Shown piece by piece: positions 5,700 to 7,579 of a stretch of DNA of 7,579 nucleotides. Numbering within the stretch: the stretch's first letter is position 1; every line of letters begins with the position of its first letter. The DNA is from B73-G16 sp964448445 (GTDB lineage: Bacteria; Desulfobacterota; B13-G15). Location: contig CAYVAU010000066.1 in assembly GCA_964448445.1 (NCBI GenBank), positions 1-7,579 of the forward strand. The letters are read 5' to 3'. Under the pieces are notes generated by a model. It was given only the letters and a program-made list of their open reading frames with translations. It was not told where the DNA came from and made no database searches. Made by a program: the position numbers and the translations under genes.

Positions 5700-6806
5700 C
5701 TATCTCTCCCTCTCCCCCCTTATGAATTCCTCGACCATCTTCTTGGCTTCCCAGTCCGGATACTGGATCGGCGGGTGTTTCATGGTGTAGGCCGAGATCG
5801 AGTAAAGGGGCCCACCTATGCCGCGGTCCCTGGCGAGCTTGCAGCACCTTATGGCATCTATCATGCTGCCGGCGCTGTTGGGGGAATCCTCCACATCGAG
5901 CTTGGCCTCCACATACATCGGCACATCGCCGAACAGCCTCCCCTCGATCCTCAGATAACATATCTTTCTGTCCTTGAGCCAGGGCACCCAATCGGATGGA
6001 CCTATGTGGATGCAGTCGCCGTTCAGTTCGTAGGTGAGCATGGAGGTAACGGCCTCGGTCTTTGAGATCTTCTTGCTCTTCAAGCGGCTCCTCTCCAGCA
6101 TGTTCAAAAAGTCGGTGTTTCCACCGAAGTTCAGCTGATAAGCCCTGTCGACCTTCACCCCCCGGTCGGCGAACAGCTTGGTCAGGACCCGATGAAGTAT
6201 CGTGGCACCAAGTTGTGACTTTATGTCATCTCCGACAACCGGGATCCCTTCCTTCTTGAAGCGTTCCGCCCACTGCTCATCCGAGACGATGAAAACGGGC
6301 ATCGCGTTTATAAGGGAGACTCCCGACTTCAGACAGGCCTCGGCATAAAACCTCGCGGCCATCTCGGACCCAACGGGCATGTAGTTTATGAGGACATCAG
6401 CCTTCACATCCCTGAGGACCGAAGCCACGTCCTCCAGCTCGTCTTCTTTCTCATCGGCAAGCACAAAGGTCTTCTCCATGGGGTATTCGGCCATATGAGG
6501 GGCGACCCCATCCAGGACCTTCCCCATCCTGACCTTCACCCCGAGCTGGGGGACTTCGGGCTCAAAGACCGTCGTGCAGTTGGGGGGTGAGAAGATGGCC
6601 TCAGAGACGTCTTTGCCGACCTTGCGCGCATCCACGTCCCAGGCGGCCACGATCTCGATGTCCCAAGGCTTGTAACCGCCGATGTCCTCATACATCAGAC
6701 CGCTGACGTCCAAATGCCGCCTCTTCTTGTAGTAATAGATCCCTTGGATGAGGGAGCTTGCACAATTGCCAACACCAGCTATAGCCACCCTTACCTTTTC
6801 TCCCAT
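5700..6806 (-). CDS. ino1: myo-Inositol-1-phosphate synthase
   Basis: This NAD-dependent cytoplasmic enzyme isomerises glucose-6-phosphate to L-myo-inositol-1-phosphate, the substrate of the neighbouring IPCT/DIPPS. The 368-residue protein is of the short prokaryotic type (about 365-380 residues, against over 500 in eukaryotes). Visible motifs are the N-terminal dinucleotide-binding loop GVGNCASSL (11-19), AAWDVD (54-59), NYMPVGSE (141-148), GDDIKSQLGATI (192-203), LNFGGNTDFLNM (225-236), the active-site lysine region LKSKKISKTEAV (242-253) and EDSPNSAG (306-313). The frame is open to a GTG at 6836, but the ATG at 6806-6804 is preferred because AAGGAGG lies six bases upstream and the protein then begins just before the beta strand of the Rossmann fold. 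The gene converges on IPCT/DIPPS with 3 bp between the stops, and is divergent from the rhomboid gene. Archaeal and bacterial members in thermophiles commonly serve DIP synthesis; other bacterial members serve inositol lipids or thiols. Confidence 0.95.
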   Translation of the reverse strand: MGEKVRVAIAGVGNCASSLIQGIYYYKKRRHLDVSGLMYEDIGGYKPWDIEIVAAWDVDARKVGKDVSEAIFSPPNCTTVFEPEVPQLGVKVRMGKVLDGVAPHMAEYPMEKTFVLADEKEDELEDVASVLRDVKADVLINYMPVGSEMAARFYAEACLKSGVSLINAMPVFIVSDEQWAERFKKEGIPVVGDDIKSQLGATILHRVLTKLFADRGVKVDRAYQLNFGGNTDFLNMLERSRLKSKKISKTEAVTSMLTYELNGDCIHIGPSDWVPWLKDRKICYLRIEGRLFGDVPMYVEAKLDVEDSPNSAGSMIDAIRCCKLARDRGIGGPLYSISAYTMKHPPIQYPDWEAKKMVEEFIRGERER

Positions 6807-6812
6807 GTCCTC

Positions 6813-6819
6813 CCTCCTT
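6813..6819 (-). promoter_or_regulatory. Shine-Dalgarno site of the inositol-phosphate synthase gene
   Basis: The minus strand reads AAGGAGG six bases before the ATG at 6806. It decides the start: the longer reading from GTG 6836 would bury this strong site inside the coding sequence. Confidence 0.85.
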
Positions 6820-6947
6820 AAAGCAGTTTTTGTCACTACAAACCCAGGGAAAAATAGACATAAAAAAACTAAAGAAACAGGTGCCCTTTTTCAAGCTCAA
6901 GACCCCCATTGTCGCCGCTAACGGATCCTTTAAAAGCCCGTTTTTGA

Positions 6948-6976
6948 TTGACACAGGGGGTACCTTCGTCGAAAAT
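6948..6976 (+). promoter_or_regulatory. Putative promoter of the rhomboid gene
   Basis: A perfect -35 hexamer TTGACA (6948-6953) is followed after 17 bp by GAAAAT (6971-6976), four of six matches to TATAAT. The predicted transcription start falls seven bases later, at or next to the ATG at 6984. There is no Shine-Dalgarno site before that ATG, which agrees with a leaderless transcript. Confidence 0.45.
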
Positions 6977-6983
6977 ATCCCAG

Positions 6984-7579
6984 ATGTTTCCCATCAAGGA
7001 CACGATCCCGCACAGGGAGAGTCCCTTTGCCACATGGTTCCTTTTGGCCTTAAATGCCCTCGTCTTCCTGTTCGAGCTCTCCTTGTCCCCTCGGGCCCTT
7101 CAGCTCCTCTTCTTCGAGCACGGAATAGTTCCCCTGAGGTTCACCGATCCGGGATGGGCCCTAAGGTGGGGCCTCTCTCCCTACAATCCCCTTCCCCTCT
7201 TCACCTCGATGTTTCTGCACGGGGGTTGGTTCCACTTCATAAGCAACATGTGGTCCCTCTGGCTTTTCGGGGACAATGTGGAGGACCGGATGGGCCACTG
7301 GCGATTCCTGGTCTTTTACCTGCTCTGCGGGGTGGCCGCAGGCATAATCCACATTGCCTTCAATCCCCGTTCGTCCATCCCGACCGTCGGTGCCTCTGGG
7401 GCCATAGCCGGGGTCATGGGGGCCTACATGGTCCTATTTCCCACCTCCAGGATCATCACCCTGGTTCCGGTGTTTTTCTTCTTCCCGATCTTTCTGGAGA
7501 TCCCCGCGGTGTTCTTCCTCGGGCTGTGGTTCTTAAGCCAGTTCTTCTCGGGGGTCTTCAGCCTCCTGGCCCCCGGGGG
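6984..7579 (+). CDS. Rhomboid family intramembrane serine protease (3' partial)
   Basis: Rhomboids cut transmembrane segments of other proteins within the lipid bilayer. The frame runs open to the window end, giving 198 residues. The protein starts MFPIKDTIPHRESP, a common N-terminus in one bacterial rhomboid group, followed by a first membrane helix (about 16-32). A loop leads to the FLHGGWFHFISNMWSLWLFGD block (77-97), holding the conserved HGG..H..xNM residues (H79, H84, N88). The catalytic serine is S138 in GASGAIAGVMGAY (136-148). More hydrophobic helices lie at about 107-125, 140-152 and 158-195. The second catalytic residue, a histidine in a later helix, lies past the window end, so activity cannot be fully confirmed. 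An alternative TTG start at 6948 is in frame but has no support. Its substrate is unknown, and nothing links it to the inositol genes except position. Confidence 0.93.
   Translation, partial: MFPIKDTIPHRESPFATWFLLALNALVFLFELSLSPRALQLLFFEHGIVPLRFTDPGWALRWGLSPYNPLPLFTSMFLHGGWFHFISNMWSLWLFGDNVEDRMGHWRFLVFYLLCGVAAGIIHIAFNPRSSIPTVGASGAIAGVMGAYMVLFPTSRIITLVPVFFFFPIFLEIPAVFFLGLWFLSQFFSGVFSLLAPG

Larger units (their letters stand above)
6807..6983. promoter_or_regulatory. Divergent intergenic region between inositol-phosphate synthase and rhomboid genes
   Basis: This 177-bp stretch is the only sizeable non-coding DNA in the window and is richer in A and T than the genes, with an A/T-dense core at about 6836-6895. 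Toward the synthase gene the best promoter match is TTGAAA (6894-6889, minus strand) with a 17-bp spacer and a poor TAGTTT (6871-6866), leaving an mRNA leader of roughly 55 bases; this is weak evidence. Toward the rhomboid gene a better promoter is listed separately. I see no convincing inverted repeat, riboswitch fold, tRNA or small gene here. Confidence 0.5.

Noticed and set aside
5467..5991. 174-codon minus-strand frame across the convergent junction
   Set aside because: It overlaps two genes with strong motifs in other frames and has no ribosome binding site or domain.
6807..6836. N-terminal extension of inositol-phosphate synthase by 10 codons from GTG 6836
   Set aside because: A strong Shine-Dalgarno site lies six bases before ATG 6806 and would otherwise be inside the coding sequence.
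6866..6900. Possible operator or hairpin around the GGTGCCC stretch in the intergenic region
   Set aside because: The arms do not pair on inspection; only short A/T tracts flank the motif.
6688..6954. 88-codon minus-strand frame through the intergenic region
   Set aside because: It overlaps the N-terminal coding region of inositol-phosphate synthase in another frame, and its residues resemble no known protein.

Overview
The window is densely coded DNA from a bacterium, probably a thermophile. It holds six real protein genes in 7.6 kb, plus one short divergent intergenic region (6807-6983) and one very tight divergent promoter region (about 4378-4418). The bacterial assignment rests on TilS, Shine-Dalgarno sites and sigma70-like promoter elements. 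The thermophile assignment is an inference. It rests on a gene pair for di-myo-inositol phosphate (DIP), a solute known mainly from (hyper)thermophiles, on heavy use of AGG/AGA arginine codons, on charged Glu/Arg/Lys-rich proteins and on purine-rich sense strands. The phylum cannot be fixed from this sequence alone; a deep-branching or Desulfobacterota-like thermophile would fit.

Layout. (1) Positions 1-1295, plus strand: tilS, tRNA(Ile)-lysidine synthetase, cut at its 5' end by the window edge. (2) Positions 1276-4377, minus strand: a compact molybdenum/tungsten cofactor operon read as moaA, then a moaC-MOSC fusion, then moeA. The joints are a 1-bp gap and a TGATG stop/start overlap. The end of moeA overlaps the end of tilS tail to tail by 20 bp. 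(3) Positions 4419-5696, plus strand: a two-domain IPCT/DIPPS enzyme, with a cytidylyltransferase followed by a CDP-alcohol phosphotransferase, divergent from moaA. (4) Positions 5700-6806, minus strand: myo-inositol-1-phosphate synthase, converging on IPCT/DIPPS with 3 bp between the stop codons. (5) Position 6984 to the window end, plus strand: a rhomboid intramembrane protease, cut at its 3' end.

How the genes work together. Inositol-phosphate synthase makes inositol-1-phosphate from glucose-6-phosphate. IPCT activates it as CDP-inositol, and DIPPS joins that to a second inositol-1-phosphate to give phosphorylated DIP. A phosphatase, not present here, would release DIP. In the cofactor operon, MoaA and MoaC convert GTP to cyclic pyranopterin monophosphate, and MoeA inserts the metal at the end of the pathway. 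MoaD, MoaE and MogA/MoaB are not in the window. The most unusual points are the MoaC-MOSC fusion, whose MOSC half has no cysteine, the convergent DIP gene pair, and the overlapping divergent promoters between the cofactor operon and the DIP gene, with a predicted leaderless moaA transcript.
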